Shown one piece after another: positions 1-6,530 of a DNA stretch of 11,570 nt. A program made the translations under genes and the position numbers. Source of the stretch: CAVSUR01 sp052143655 (GTDB taxonomy: Bacteria; Actinomycetota; Actinomycetes; Streptosporangiales; Streptosporangiaceae); contig JBKQSL010000515.1 of assembly GCA_052143655.1 (NCBI GenBank), positions 1-11,570 of the forward strand, read 5' to 3'. Below the pieces are notes generated by a model, which had not been told where the DNA came from, did not search any database, and was given only the letters and a program-made list of their open reading frames with translations. The first letter of the stretch is position 1. Each line of letters opens with the position of its first letter.

Positions 1-28
1 ACCATAGACTTCGGCGGTGTAGAGGAAC

Positions 29-183
29 GTGCATCGCGCGATCGAGTTCGGATGCACGATGGCGTACCCGGTCCGGGAGTACATCTCCGAGCGGCGCCAG
101 ATCGGCCTGCTGGAAGTCCAGCAGCAGCTGCTGGCATCGCAGCTGAGGAAGCTGACCGCGGAGCGCCGCGCGCTGAGCACCAG
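29..183 (+). pseudogene. Unrecognised coding fragment fused to the MaoC remnant
   Basis: This stretch reads in frame 2 from a GTG at 29 (or ATG at 59) and has nearly all G/C third positions, so it looks like real coding DNA. In-frame TAG codons at 5 and 20 close the frame upstream. The peptide (MAYPVREYISERRQIGLLEV and following) is rich in Leu, Gln, Glu and Arg and should form a long amphipathic helix; I do not recognise the family. Around 175-190 the coding signal moves from frame 2 to frame 1, where the MaoC C-terminus begins. Frame 2 stays open by chance through that piece and into the acyl-CoA dehydrogenase, giving a spurious long ORF. I read this as a rearrangement or deletion scar, or an assembly join, and not as the natural N-terminus of either neighbour. 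Confidence 0.4.
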
Positions 184-357
184 AAGTGGCCGTCGACGTC
201 GAAGAGCGACCGGGGCATCGTCCAGGTGGAGACCCGCGGCTACAACCAGGACGGCACCCTGGTGTGCGTGTTCCGGCGCAAGGTCATGGTGCCGACGGCG
301 ACCTACATCAAGGAGCGAGGCGGCGAGCAGCCGGGCCGGCCCGAGCCGACCTCCTGA
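184..357 (+). pseudogene. MaoC-family dehydratase, C-terminal remnant
   Basis: Frame 1 reads KSDRGIVQVETRGYNQDGTL, then VCVFRRKVMVPT, ending at TGA 355-357. A SKxDRGIV-V-TRGYNQDG-V-F-R-VP pattern is characteristic of the C-terminal beta strands of MaoC-like hotdog-fold (R)-specific enoyl-CoA hydratases, which hydrate trans-2-enoyl-CoA. Only about 57 residues remain; the family usually has about 150 residues or more. The conserved catalytic Asp/His region lies in the missing N-terminal part, so no active enzyme is expected from what is visible. Upstream codons in this frame (1-183) do not resemble the family. The gene sits 70 bases ahead of an acyl-CoA dehydrogenase on the same strand, a pairing common in actinobacterial acyl-CoA degradation clusters. 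Family call is good; whether the gene is truncated in the organism or mis-assembled is open. Confidence 0.6.
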
Positions 358-427
358 GCCAGCCCGCCCGGGGGCCCGCTGCCGCCGCCCGGGCCCGGAA
401 ACAACCAGCAGAAACGGAGCCGCGCCC

Positions 428-1630
428 ATGGAGCGCCTCGCGCACACCGAAGACCTCACCGAAATCCAGCGGGACATTCTCGCGACGGTCCGGGACTTCG
501 TCGAGAAGGAGATCATCCCGGTCGCCACCGAGCTGGAGCACAAGGATGAGTACCCCGCGCACATCGTCGAGGGGATGAAGGAACTCGGCCTGTTCGGGCT
601 CACGATCCCCGAGGAGTACGGCGGCCTCGGCGAGTCGCTGTTGACCTACGCCCTGGTGGTGGAGCAGATCGCCCGCGGCTGGATGTCGGTGTCGGGCATC
701 GTGAACACTCACTTCATCGTCGCTTACATGATCAGCCAGCACGGCACGCAGGAGCAGAAGGAGTACTTCCTGCCCAAGATGGCGGCCGGCGAGGTGCGCG
801 GCGCCTTCTCCATGTCCGAGCCGGGCATGGGCTCGGACGTCTCGGCGCTGCGCACCAAGGCCGTGCCCGACGGCGACGACTTCGTGATCAACGGGCAGAA
901 GATGTGGCTGACCAACGGCGGCACGTCCAACCTGGTCGCGGTGCTGTGCCGGACCGACGAGGGGCACGAGGCGCCGCACCGGAACATGACCACCTTCCTG
1001 ATCGAGAAGGAGCCCGGGTTCGGCGCCAATCCCACCGTGCCGGGCCTGACCGTGCCCGGGAAGATCGAGAAGATGGGCTACAAGGGCGTCGACACCACCG
1101 AACTGGTGCTGCACGACGTCCGGGTGCCCGCCAGCCGGGTGCTCGGCGGCAGCACCGGCCGGGGCTTCTACCAGATGATGGATGGCGTCGAGGTGGGCCG
1201 GGTCAACGTGGCCGCCCGCGGCTGCGGGGTGGCGCTGCGCGCCTTCGAGCTGGGCATCACCTACGCCCAGCAGCGGCACGCGTTCGGCAAGCCGATCGCC
1301 GAGCACCAGGCGATCATGTTCAAGCTGGCCGAGATGGCCATCAAGGTCGAGGCCGCGCACCAGATGATGGCGGTGGCCGCCCGCAAGAAGGACTCCGGCG
1401 AGCGCAACGACCTGGAAGCCGGGATGGCCAAGTACCTGGCGTCGGAGTACGCCAAGGAGGTCGTGGAGGACTCGTTCCGCATCCACGGCGGCTACGGCTT
1501 CTCCAAGGAGTACGAGATCGAGCGGCTGTACCGGGAAGTGCCTATGCTGCTGATCGGCGAGGGCACGGCGGAGATCCAGAAGATGATCATCGGTCGCCGG
1601 CTGCTGGAGGAGTACCGGATCGAAAGGTAG
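428..1630 (+). CDS. Acyl-CoA dehydrogenase
   Basis: This 400-residue FAD enzyme oxidises an acyl-CoA to the trans-2-enoyl-CoA and passes electrons to ETF. The length is typical of the family. An N-terminal helical domain (about 10-115) precedes the FAD-binding beta domain, which contains FSMSEPGMGSDVSA (127-140) and WLTNG (160-164). The C-terminal helical domain carries QQRHAFGKPIAEHQ (281-294), whose Arg contacts FAD across the dimer, and RIHGGYGFSKEYEIERLYRE (351-370). The catalytic base is expected at Glu378 in IGEGTAEIQ, the position used by short/medium-chain type enzymes. ATG 428 is chosen because homology starts there and ACGGAG lies about 10 bases upstream; the same frame is open back to 29, but that extension is unrelated sequence. 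Substrate chain length or branching cannot be read from the sequence. It is probably co-transcribed with the MaoC remnant and ends at the hairpin near 1650-1688. Confidence 0.93.
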   Translation: MERLAHTEDLTEIQRDILATVRDFVEKEIIPVATELEHKDEYPAHIVEGMKELGLFGLTIPEEYGGLGESLLTYALVVEQIARGWMSVSGIVNTHFIVAYMISQHGTQEQKEYFLPKMAAGEVRGAFSMSEPGMGSDVSALRTKAVPDGDDFVINGQKMWLTNGGTSNLVAVLCRTDEGHEAPHRNMTTFLIEKEPGFGANPTVPGLTVPGKIEKMGYKGVDTTELVLHDVRVPASRVLGGSTGRGFYQMMDGVEVGRVNVAARGCGVALRAFELGITYAQQRHAFGKPIAEHQAIMFKLAEMAIKVEAAHQMMAVAARKKDSGERNDLEAGMAKYLASEYAKEVVEDSFRIHGGYGFSKEYEIERLYREVPMLLIGEGTAEIQKMIIGRRLLEEYRIER

Positions 1631-1648
1631 CGATGGCATCACCGCTGA

Positions 1649-1688
1649 GGCCGCCGGCTAGCGGCCGGGCCCGGCCCGGGCCCGGCCG
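1649..1688. terminator. Hairpins between convergent genes (bidirectional terminator)
   Basis: Two overlapping inverted repeats fill the gap between the acyl-CoA dehydrogenase stop (1630) and the NudC stop (1694). GGCCGC 1649-1654 pairs with GCGGCC 1661-1666 across six bases. CGGCCGGGCCCGG 1662-1674 pairs with CCGGGCCCGGCCG 1676-1688, a 13-bp arm around a single central base. There is no T-tract, which is usual for terminators in very GC-rich genomes. The position between two convergent stop codons supports a role in ending transcription from both sides; this is inferred. Confidence 0.6.
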
Positions 1689-1693
1689 AGCGG

Positions 1694-2686
1694 CTACCAG
1701 GCGCCGGGCAGCGCGGCGCCGTACCAGGACTCGATGATGCGGTGCGCGATCGACACCGGCGGCGGCAGCCGGATCTGGCCGCTGCCGATGGCCGCCCGCA
1801 GGTCGTCGCGGCTGTACCAGTTCGCCTCCGCGATCTCGTCCGCGTCGACGTAGATCTGCTGGCCGCCCGCCGCCCGGGCCCGGAACCCGAGCATCAGGCT
1901 CTGCGGCATCGGCCACGGCTGGCTGCCCAGGTAGGTGATCGCGTCGACCACCAGGCCGGTCTCCTCGGCCACCTCGCGGCGGACCGCCTGCTCGGCAGAC
2001 TCGCCCGCCTCCACGAACCCGGCCAGGATCGAGCGCCGGCGGGCCGGCCACTGCGTGTTGCGGGCCAGCAGGCAGCGGTCGCCGAGGTCGGTGACCAGGA
2101 CGATCATCGCCGGGTCGACCTTGGGGAAGTGCTCGCTGTTGTCGTTCGGGCAGCGGCGGGAGTAGCCGGCTGCCTCCGGCCGGGTCACCGCGCCGCATCG
2201 CGGGCAGTGCACGAACACCGCGTGCCAGTTGGCCAGCGCCACCGCGTGGGTCATCAGCCCGGCGTCCCGGTCGGACAGCAGCGGGCCGGCCTCGCGCAGG
2301 CTGGCCGGGCGGGCCGCCGGGGCGGCGGCCGCGGGCAGCGGGCCCATCACCGCGAAGTAGGTCGCCCCGGCCGCGTCCACCCCCAGCAGCATCCGCAGCC
2401 CGCCGGGGGCCTGCCCCGGCGGCAGCAGCGCCAGTTCCGCAGCGTCACCGGCACTGCCAGCGTCACCGGCACTGCCCGCGTCACCGGCACCGCCCGCATC
2501 GGCGGCGTCACGGACCAGGGCCTTGCCGTCGTCGACGACCAGCACCCGGGTGCCGGGGTCGGCCCACGCCGCGGCCAGCCACGCCGTGTCGTTCCGGCGG
2601 TGCGTGGCCCGGTCCACCTCGCCCCGGGCCAGGGTCAGCTGGCCCAGCCCGGGCACCTGCTCGCCGCTGGCGGGAACGTCGCTCAC
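1694..2686 (-). CDS. nudC: NAD(H) diphosphatase, NUDIX hydrolase NudC
   Basis: The 330-residue protein is expected to hydrolyse NADH/NAD+ to nicotinamide mononucleotide and AMP; NudC of other bacteria also removes NAD caps from RNA. Seen here: an N-terminal domain (1-130), a zinc-ribbon-like segment starting CPRCG (161-165), a complete NUDIX box from Gly223 to Leu245 (GFVEAGE-x7-REVAEETGL), and LGSQPWPMPQS (253-263), the NudC signature SQPWPxPxS with Met where Phe is usual. The zinc ribbon keeps Cys161, Cys164 and Cys179, but the fourth position reads CPND, so Asp replaces Cys. GTG 2686 is chosen because it overlaps the TGA of the upstream dipeptidase (GTGA), a standard coupled start; there is little Shine-Dalgarno signal. 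Residues 62-82 are an Ala/Gly/Asp/Ser repeat encoded by an 18-bp tandem repeat. The tag-less stop at 1694 faces the hairpins at 1649-1688. Confidence 0.92.
   Translation of the reverse strand: MSDVPASGEQVPGLGQLTLARGEVDRATHRRNDTAWLAAAWADPGTRVLVVDDGKALVRDAADAGGAGDAGSAGDAGSAGDAAELALLPPGQAPGGLRMLLGVDAAGATYFAVMGPLPAAAAPAARPASLREAGPLLSDRDAGLMTHAVALANWHAVFVHCPRCGAVTRPEAAGYSRRCPNDNSEHFPKVDPAMIVLVTDLGDRCLLARNTQWPARRRSILAGFVEAGESAEQAVRREVAEETGLVVDAITYLGSQPWPMPQSLMLGFRARAAGGQQIYVDADEIAEANWYSRDDLRAAIGSGQIRLPPPVSIAHRIIESWYGAALPGAW
2442..2495. repeat. Three 18-bp tandem repeats inside nudC
   Basis: GCGTCACCGGCACTGCCA (2442-2459) is followed by two near-identical copies at 2460-2477 and 2478-2495, differing only at the last base of the unit and one C/T. 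A diverged part-copy follows. On the coding strand each unit is six codons (Gly-Asp-Ala-Gly-Ser-Ala), so copy-number change keeps frame. It lies in a poorly conserved linker of the N-terminal domain, well away from the NUDIX box. Confidence 0.9.
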
Positions 2687-4098
2687 TGGCGCCCCGTGAG
2701 ATCGGCGCCCGCCGCCGCCAGCTCGTCCCACAGGTAGGCCGCCGCCTCCGCTCCCTTCAGCAGCAGGGGCATGTCCACCTTCTCGTTCGGGGCGTGGATC
2801 CGGTCGGAGTCCAGGCCGACCGCGACGAAGACCAGCGGCGCGCCGAGGATCTCGGTCAGGTCGGCCTCCGGCCCGCTGCCGCCCTCGCGGGTGAACAGCA
2901 CCTCCTGGCCGAACGCCCGCTGCATCGCCGCCCGGCCCGCGCGCACGGCGACCGAGTCGACCGGGGAGAACGCCGGCCGCACCCCCGGGCCCTCGGCCTG
3001 CAGGCTGGCGCTGACGCCCGGCGGGATGCGCTCGGCGACGTAGCGGCGCAGCGAGTCGGCCACCATGGCCGGCTCCTGGCCCGCAGCCAGCCGGAACGAC
3101 AGCTTGGCGTGCGCCTCGCGCGGGATGATCGTCTTGCCGCCGGCCCCGGTGTGGCCGCCCCACATGCCGTTGATCTCCGCTGTGGGCCGGGCCCAGATCC
3201 GCTCCAGCGTGCTGAACCCGGCCTCGCCGACGGCGGCGCCGCTGTTGCCCGCCTCGGCGAGCCAGGCCTTCTCATCGAACGGCAGCCGGGCAAACAGCTC
3301 CCGCTCGGCTGCCGACAGCGGCAGCACGTCGTCGTAGAACCCGGGCAGCGTGACCCGGCCGTCGGCGTCGTGCAGCCCGGCCAGCAGGCCGGCGAGCACG
3401 TGCAGCGGGTTGGGCACGCCGCCGCCGAACGACCCGGAGTGCAGGTCCCGCTCCGGCCCGGTGACGTCGATCTGCGCGTCGACCAGCCCGCGCATGCCCA
3501 CGCACATCGACGGCACCTCGGCTGACCACATCGTGGTGTCGGACACCACGATGACGTCGCAGGCCAGTTCCGGCGCGCGGCTGCGCAGCAGTGCCGCGAA
3601 GTGCGGCGAGCCGGACTCCTCCTCGCCCTCGATCAGCAGCTTGATGGTCACCGGCGGCGCGGCCGCGGCGGCCGCTGCCAGCCAGGCCCGGGTGCCGAGC
3701 GCGTGGAAGAGCACCTGGCCCTTGTCGTCGGACGCGCCGCGGCCGAGCAGCTCGCCGTCCCGCTCGGCCGGCTCGAACGGCGGCGATGACCATTCGGCCA
3801 GCGGCTCGACTGGCTGCACGTCGTGGTGCCCGTAGACGAGCACCACCGGAGCGGCCGGGTCCTGCGCCGGCCAGTGCGCGAAGACCGCGGGCAGGCCGGG
3901 CTCGGCGTCGGTGCCGGTCTCCCAGATCTCGGCCTGCGGGAACCCGCTGGCGCGCAGGTGATCGGCGAGCCATTCCGCTGACCGGCGGACATCGTCATGC
4001 CGGGCCGGGTCGGCGGAGATCGACGGGATCGCCAGCCACTGCTTCAGCGCGGCGAAGAACTCCGGCGCGTTCTGGTCGATGTATCCGGGCACGTCCAT
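2683..4098 (-). CDS. M20-family dipeptidase (di-zinc metallopeptidase)
   Basis: This 471-residue cytoplasmic hydrolase matches the dipeptidase/CNDP-like branch of peptidase family M20. Metal-site motifs appear in order: YGHHDVQP (89-96, ligand His91, Asp93), GRGASDDKGQ (119-128, bridging Asp124), EGEEESGS (157-164, catalytic Glu160 and ligand Glu161), VVSDTTMW (184-191, Asp187), and a C-terminal RIHAPNEKV with the last His ligand. RDLHSGSFGG (217-226) belongs to the lid/dimerisation domain, and REGGSGPEADL is the usual late glycine motif. ATG 4098 is preferred over GTG 4104: on the coding strand GAAGGAG ends five bases before this ATG, and would abut the GTG. The stop overlaps the nudC start by four bases, so both genes form one operon. 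No signal peptide is visible. The exact peptide substrate is unknown. Confidence 0.9.
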   Translation of the reverse strand: MDVPGYIDQNAPEFFAALKQWLAIPSISADPARHDDVRRSAEWLADHLRASGFPQAEIWETGTDAEPGLPAVFAHWPAQDPAAPVVLVYGHHDVQPVEPLAEWSSPPFEPAERDGELLGRGASDDKGQVLFHALGTRAWLAAAAAAAPPVTIKLLIEGEEESGSPHFAALLRSRAPELACDVIVVSDTTMWSAEVPSMCVGMRGLVDAQIDVTGPERDLHSGSFGGGVPNPLHVLAGLLAGLHDADGRVTLPGFYDDVLPLSAAERELFARLPFDEKAWLAEAGNSGAAVGEAGFSTLERIWARPTAEINGMWGGHTGAGGKTIIPREAHAKLSFRLAAGQEPAMVADSLRRYVAERIPPGVSASLQAEGPGVRPAFSPVDSVAVRAGRAAMQRAFGQEVLFTREGGSGPEADLTEILGAPLVFVAVGLDSDRIHAPNEKVDMPLLLKGAEAAAYLWDELAAAGADLTGRQ

Positions 4099-4460
4099 GA
4101 GCACTCCTTCGCTGCAGGTTCATGGCTGGCGGAACTGCGCAGGCTGCGGGCCGCCCGGTGCCGACGGCCGCCGGCCGACGGCGCAGCACCCGGAGCCCCG
4201 GCCGCCCGGCGGCCACCGGGCGGCCACCGGGCGAGACCGGAAAGTTCCGCCCCCCGACTCTACCGAGGCCGCTCCCGGTCCCCTCGCCCACCGCCCGCTC
4301 CCCCGCCTAGGCTCACCCGCTCCCCCGTCCCAGGCTCACCCGCTCCCCGCCCGGGCTCAATAGTGTCGATGGAGCACTGCTGCTCAAATGTCGATAGTGT
4401 CAGATTGCTCCAGACCTGATAGCTTGAAATCTCAAGATAAAGCAGCCGGTCAGGAGCACG
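4099..4460. other. Divergent intergenic region; edge of the accessory DNA
   Basis: This gap separates the minus-strand dipeptidase from the plus-strand recombinase. Bases 4105-4355 are very GC-rich with no convincing gene. They hold an 11-bp tandem repeat (CGGCCACCGGG at 4210-4220 and 4221-4231) and a 17-bp direct repeat (AGGCTCACCCGCTCCCC at 4309-4325 and 4332-4348). From about 4356 the base composition drops sharply in GC, which I take as the start of foreign DNA. No clear -35/-10 pair was found for either gene. Confidence 0.5.
4360..4440. promoter_or_regulatory. Candidate recombinase attachment/control region
   Basis: The AT-richer 80 bases just ahead of the serine recombinase contain several repeats. 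TGTCGAT occurs at 4364-4370 and 4389-4395 within larger look-alikes (ATAGTGTCGAT at 4360-4370, TCGATAGTGTC at 4391-4401). GAGCA 4372-4376 and TGCTC 4381-4385 form a hairpin, and CTTGA 4423-4427 with TCAAG 4432-4436 sits inside a longer imperfect inverted repeat. Large serine recombinases usually have an attachment site beside their own gene, so this is one place to look for it. No second copy of a core was found in the window, so the att assignment is inference only. Confidence 0.3.
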
Positions 4461-5933
4461 ATGCGGGTTCTGGGCGCAGTCCGGCTCAGCGCGATGACAG
4501 ACGAGACGACCAGCCCGGAGCGGCAGCGCGAGGCGATCGGGCACACGGCGGCGGCACGCGGCGACAAGGTCATCCATATTACGGAGGATCTGGATGTGTC
4601 CGGCGCGGTCAGCCCGTTCGACCGTGACGACCTGGGACCGTGGCTGACGGAGCCGGCCACGATCAGCGCGTGGGACGTGCTGATCGTGGCCAAGCTGGAC
4701 CGGCTGTCACGGTCGACCAGCGACCTGGACCGGCTGGTCAAGTGGTGCCTGGCCCACGGCAAGGTGCTCGTCAGCGTGTCCGAGTCCATCGACATCGCGA
4801 CCTCCACCGGCCGCCTGTTCGTCAAGTTCCTGGCTCTGTTTGCTGAGTTCGAGCGCGAGCGGATCAGCGAGCGGCGCAGCGAGGCGGCGGCTACGCTGCG
4901 CCAGTCGGCACGGTGGGGCGGCGGCCGGGTGCCCTACGGATATGCGGCCGAGGGGAACGGCCACGGCTACGTGCTGGTGCCCGACCCGGCCGAGCAGGCA
5001 GTCGTGCAGCGCGCGGCGGCCGAGGCGATCGGCGGGAAGTCCGTCACGGCAGTATGCGCTGGGCTGAAGCACGATGGCATCCAGAGCCAGAGCGGCAAGG
5101 CATGGAAGACGAGCGTCCTATTGCGCATCCTGCGCTCGCCGGTCATCCGGGGCTACCTGGTCAGCGACGGAGAGATCGTCCGCGACAGCGATGGCATGCC
5201 GGTCCAGCGCGAGGGCCTTATTGATGACGGCACCTGGCGCGCGCTGCAGCGGGCTCTGGACGCCAACTCCAGCCCCGGCAGCGGCAGCAACAGCGACGCG
5301 GCGCTGCTGCTGCAGGTGGCGTTCTGCGCGTGCGGGGCGCCGATGTACCAGATGAACAAGAAGGGCACCGGCCAGCGCTACTACCGCTGCGCCACGGCGC
5401 GGGCGGGCGGTTCCTGCACCGGCAGGTCGGTCCGCATGAACGTGCTGGAAGAGCTGGTGACCGGCACGCTGCTGGACGCGGCCGGAACGGTGCCGATGCA
5501 GGAGCGGATCGTGATCCCGGCCGAAGATCACCAGGCAGAACTGGCGAAGGTTACCGAGCAGCTGGCGGGACTGCAGGACCAGTTCATGAGGGACAAGCTC
5601 TCCGCTGAGATATTCGCCACGATGGCGGGCAAGCTGGAAACCCGGCAGAAGCGGCTCGGCGCGCTGCCCGCGACCCCGGAGCGCGTGGTGATGGTGCCGA
5701 CCGGCCAGACGTTCGGCGAGCACTGGTCCGGCTTGACGGACGCCGGGCGGCACGCCTTCCTGACTAACTCGAACGTGCGCGTCGTGGTCGACGGCGTCAC
5801 GGCCGGCGCGGTCCCGATGGATGCCGCCACGCTCAGCGACCGGATGATCTCGTTGTCCTTCGCCGGCGGCCGGCTGGTCACCGTGGACCTCGGCGGCGTG
5901 GCCGACCTTCGCGACCTGGCCGCCACGGCGTAG
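4461..5933 (+). CDS. Large serine recombinase (site-specific integrase)
   Basis: This 490-residue protein carries out site-specific DNA integration/excision through a Ser-DNA phosphodiester intermediate. The N-terminal resolvase-type catalytic domain (1-145) has the nucleophile Ser10 in GAVRLS, the AKLDRLSRS motif (78-86), and an FAEFERERISER helix (127-138). A recombinase domain follows (about 157-265: VPYGYAA, then a KAWKTSVLLRILRSPVIRGY segment at 213-232). Next is a zinc ribbon with Cys289, Cys291, Cys310 and Cys319, a coiled-coil segment (about 355-400), and a C-terminal tail. Length and domain order match phage/ICE-type large serine integrases and not small resolvases. ATG 4461 has AGGAG four bases upstream. 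No excision factor, phage or conjugation gene lies beside it; the following DNA is non-coding and then transposon remnants, so the element may be decayed or the cargo lies elsewhere. Confidence 0.93.
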   Translation: MRVLGAVRLSAMTDETTSPERQREAIGHTAAARGDKVIHITEDLDVSGAVSPFDRDDLGPWLTEPATISAWDVLIVAKLDRLSRSTSDLDRLVKWCLAHGKVLVSVSESIDIATSTGRLFVKFLALFAEFERERISERRSEAAATLRQSARWGGGRVPYGYAAEGNGHGYVLVPDPAEQAVVQRAAAEAIGGKSVTAVCAGLKHDGIQSQSGKAWKTSVLLRILRSPVIRGYLVSDGEIVRDSDGMPVQREGLIDDGTWRALQRALDANSSPGSGSNSDAALLLQVAFCACGAPMYQMNKKGTGQRYYRCATARAGGSCTGRSVRMNVLEELVTGTLLDAAGTVPMQERIVIPAEDHQAELAKVTEQLAGLQDQFMRDKLSAEIFATMAGKLETRQKRLGALPATPERVVMVPTGQTFGEHWSGLTDAGRHAFLTNSNVRVVVDGVTAGAVPMDAATLSDRMISLSFAGGRLVTVDLGGVADLRDLAATA

Positions 5934-6011
5934 GGCGCGGCGCCCAGACACCCCAGGAGCGATCCTGTGGCGCCTGCATATGAGACCCCCATACCAGCCG
6001 GTATTCAGGCG
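5933..6011 (+). terminator. Hairpins after the recombinase gene
   Basis: GGGCGC 5933-5938 and GCGCCC 5940-5945 form a compact hairpin that starts at the last base of the stop codon. A second, nested structure follows: CGCCTG 5971-5976 with CAGGCG 6006-6011, enclosing ATACC 5991-5995 and GGTAT 6000-6004 with a four-base loop. Neither has a T-tract. A terminator role is inferred from position; they could equally belong to the structured stretch downstream. Confidence 0.35.
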
Positions 6012-6030
6012 TCAAAGGCGATCTGAGTGC

Positions 6031-6197
6031 GTTCCGTATCAGTCCGGCGTTTCTGACGTAATAAGGACGGAACCGGCGGCCGATACGTTATGGTTCAACG
6101 CTCAATCACTGGGCCGCCAGCCCCGTCATGGTCTAACGTATCTCAGTCCGATTTATCACCGATTACGTGGTTGAATGCAGGCCACGTTGGGGACTGA
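6031..6197 (+). ncRNA. Candidate structured RNA with pseudoknot (HDV-like fold at 6075-6142)
   Basis: Paired segments follow each other with almost no gaps. GTTCCGT 6031-6037 pairs with ACGGAAC 6067-6073. GGCGGCC 6075-6081 pairs with GGCCGCC 6112-6118. GATACGTTA 6082-6090 pairs with TAACGTATC 6134-6142. TCAGTCC 6143-6149 pairs with GGACTGA 6191-6197, enclosing ACGTGG 6165-6170 and CCACGT 6182-6187. The second and third pairs interlock as a pseudoknot. If the third helix is taken as GATACG/CGTATC, the bases before its return strand are UCUAA (6132-6136), matching the nCnRA joining segment of HDV-like ribozymes with C6133 as the catalytic position; cleavage would fall before G6075. Against this: no spacer between the first two strands, a weak third helix (GGTT 6092-6095 with AATC 6104-6107 is the best), and almost no P4. 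No known RNA family is claimed. No gene is convincing here. Confidence 0.35.
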
Positions 6198-6205
6198 CCT
6201 CACCG

Positions 6206-6335
6206 GCGGGAGCGCGGCTACCTAGGCGCTGGTCCCGCTTCCGTCGCTCCCGATGACCGATTGTGGCCCAGGGAGATTGATGGGGTAACGCCTAGCGGAC
6301 GCGTTACTGCTAGACCCAAGCCCGCCGGCCGGCGG
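6206..6335. repeat. Cluster of inverted repeats and a 14-bp palindrome
   Basis: CGGGAGCG 6207-6214 pairs with CGCTCCCG 6245-6252; alternatively GCGGGA 6206-6211 pairs with TCCCGC 6233-6238, so two folds compete. GTAACGC 6285-6291 and GCGTTAC 6301-6307 form a 7-bp stem with a nine-base loop, inside TGGG 6281-6284 and CCCA 6315-6318. CTAGC 6292-6296 could also pair with GCTAG 6309-6313. CCGCCGGCCGGCGG at 6322-6335 is self-complementary. No ORF here has convincing codon use. The repeats may be protein-binding sites, RNA structure, or a transposon end; the sequence does not decide. Confidence 0.5.
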
Positions 6336-6370
6336 CACTGCATGACTGATCCTTGAGAACTCCATAGTGG

Positions 6371-6421
6371 GGGCAAGATCATCCTCGCCAGCGGAATCCG
6401 GATCTGAGGATGATCTTGCCC
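6371..6421. repeat. Perfect 16-bp inverted repeat with 19-base loop
   Basis: GGGCAAGATCATCCTC (6371-6386) is exactly complementary to GAGGATGATCTTGCCC (6406-6421). The loop is 19 bases. There is no T-tract on either strand, so a classical terminator is unlikely, though not excluded in a high-GC genome. It sits 18 bases before an ATG (6439) that opens into the decayed transposase region. It may be the end of, or a small non-autonomous, mobile element. Confidence 0.8.
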
Positions 6422-6530
6422 ATATTCAGAAGGACGGAATGAGTCCCACCAAGAAGGACCAGCAGAAGGCATATGACGCCCAGCGGTCTGCAGCGCGGCA
6501 CTTCCTGCCGTCGCCGGCAGCGCAGGCGTA

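Noticed and set aside
29..427. N-terminal extension of the acyl-CoA dehydrogenase to GTG 29
   Set aside because: The frame is open only by chance through the MaoC remnant, where coding signal is in frame 1; the dehydrogenase homology and ribosome site start at 428.
5980..6174. Small ORF of 64 codons after the recombinase
   Set aside because: No ribosome site, codon use unlike the neighbours, and it overlaps the inverted-repeat array.
6285..6313. Second H-type pseudoknot (GTAACGC/GCGTTAC with CTAGC/GCTAG)
   Set aside because: One linking base cannot span a 7-bp helix, and there is no loop between the 5' strands, so the two stems are more likely alternatives.
6031..6318. tmRNA, RNase P RNA or group I intron as explanation for the structured stretch
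   Set aside because: None of the conserved sequence blocks of these RNAs is visible, and the helix order does not match group I introns.
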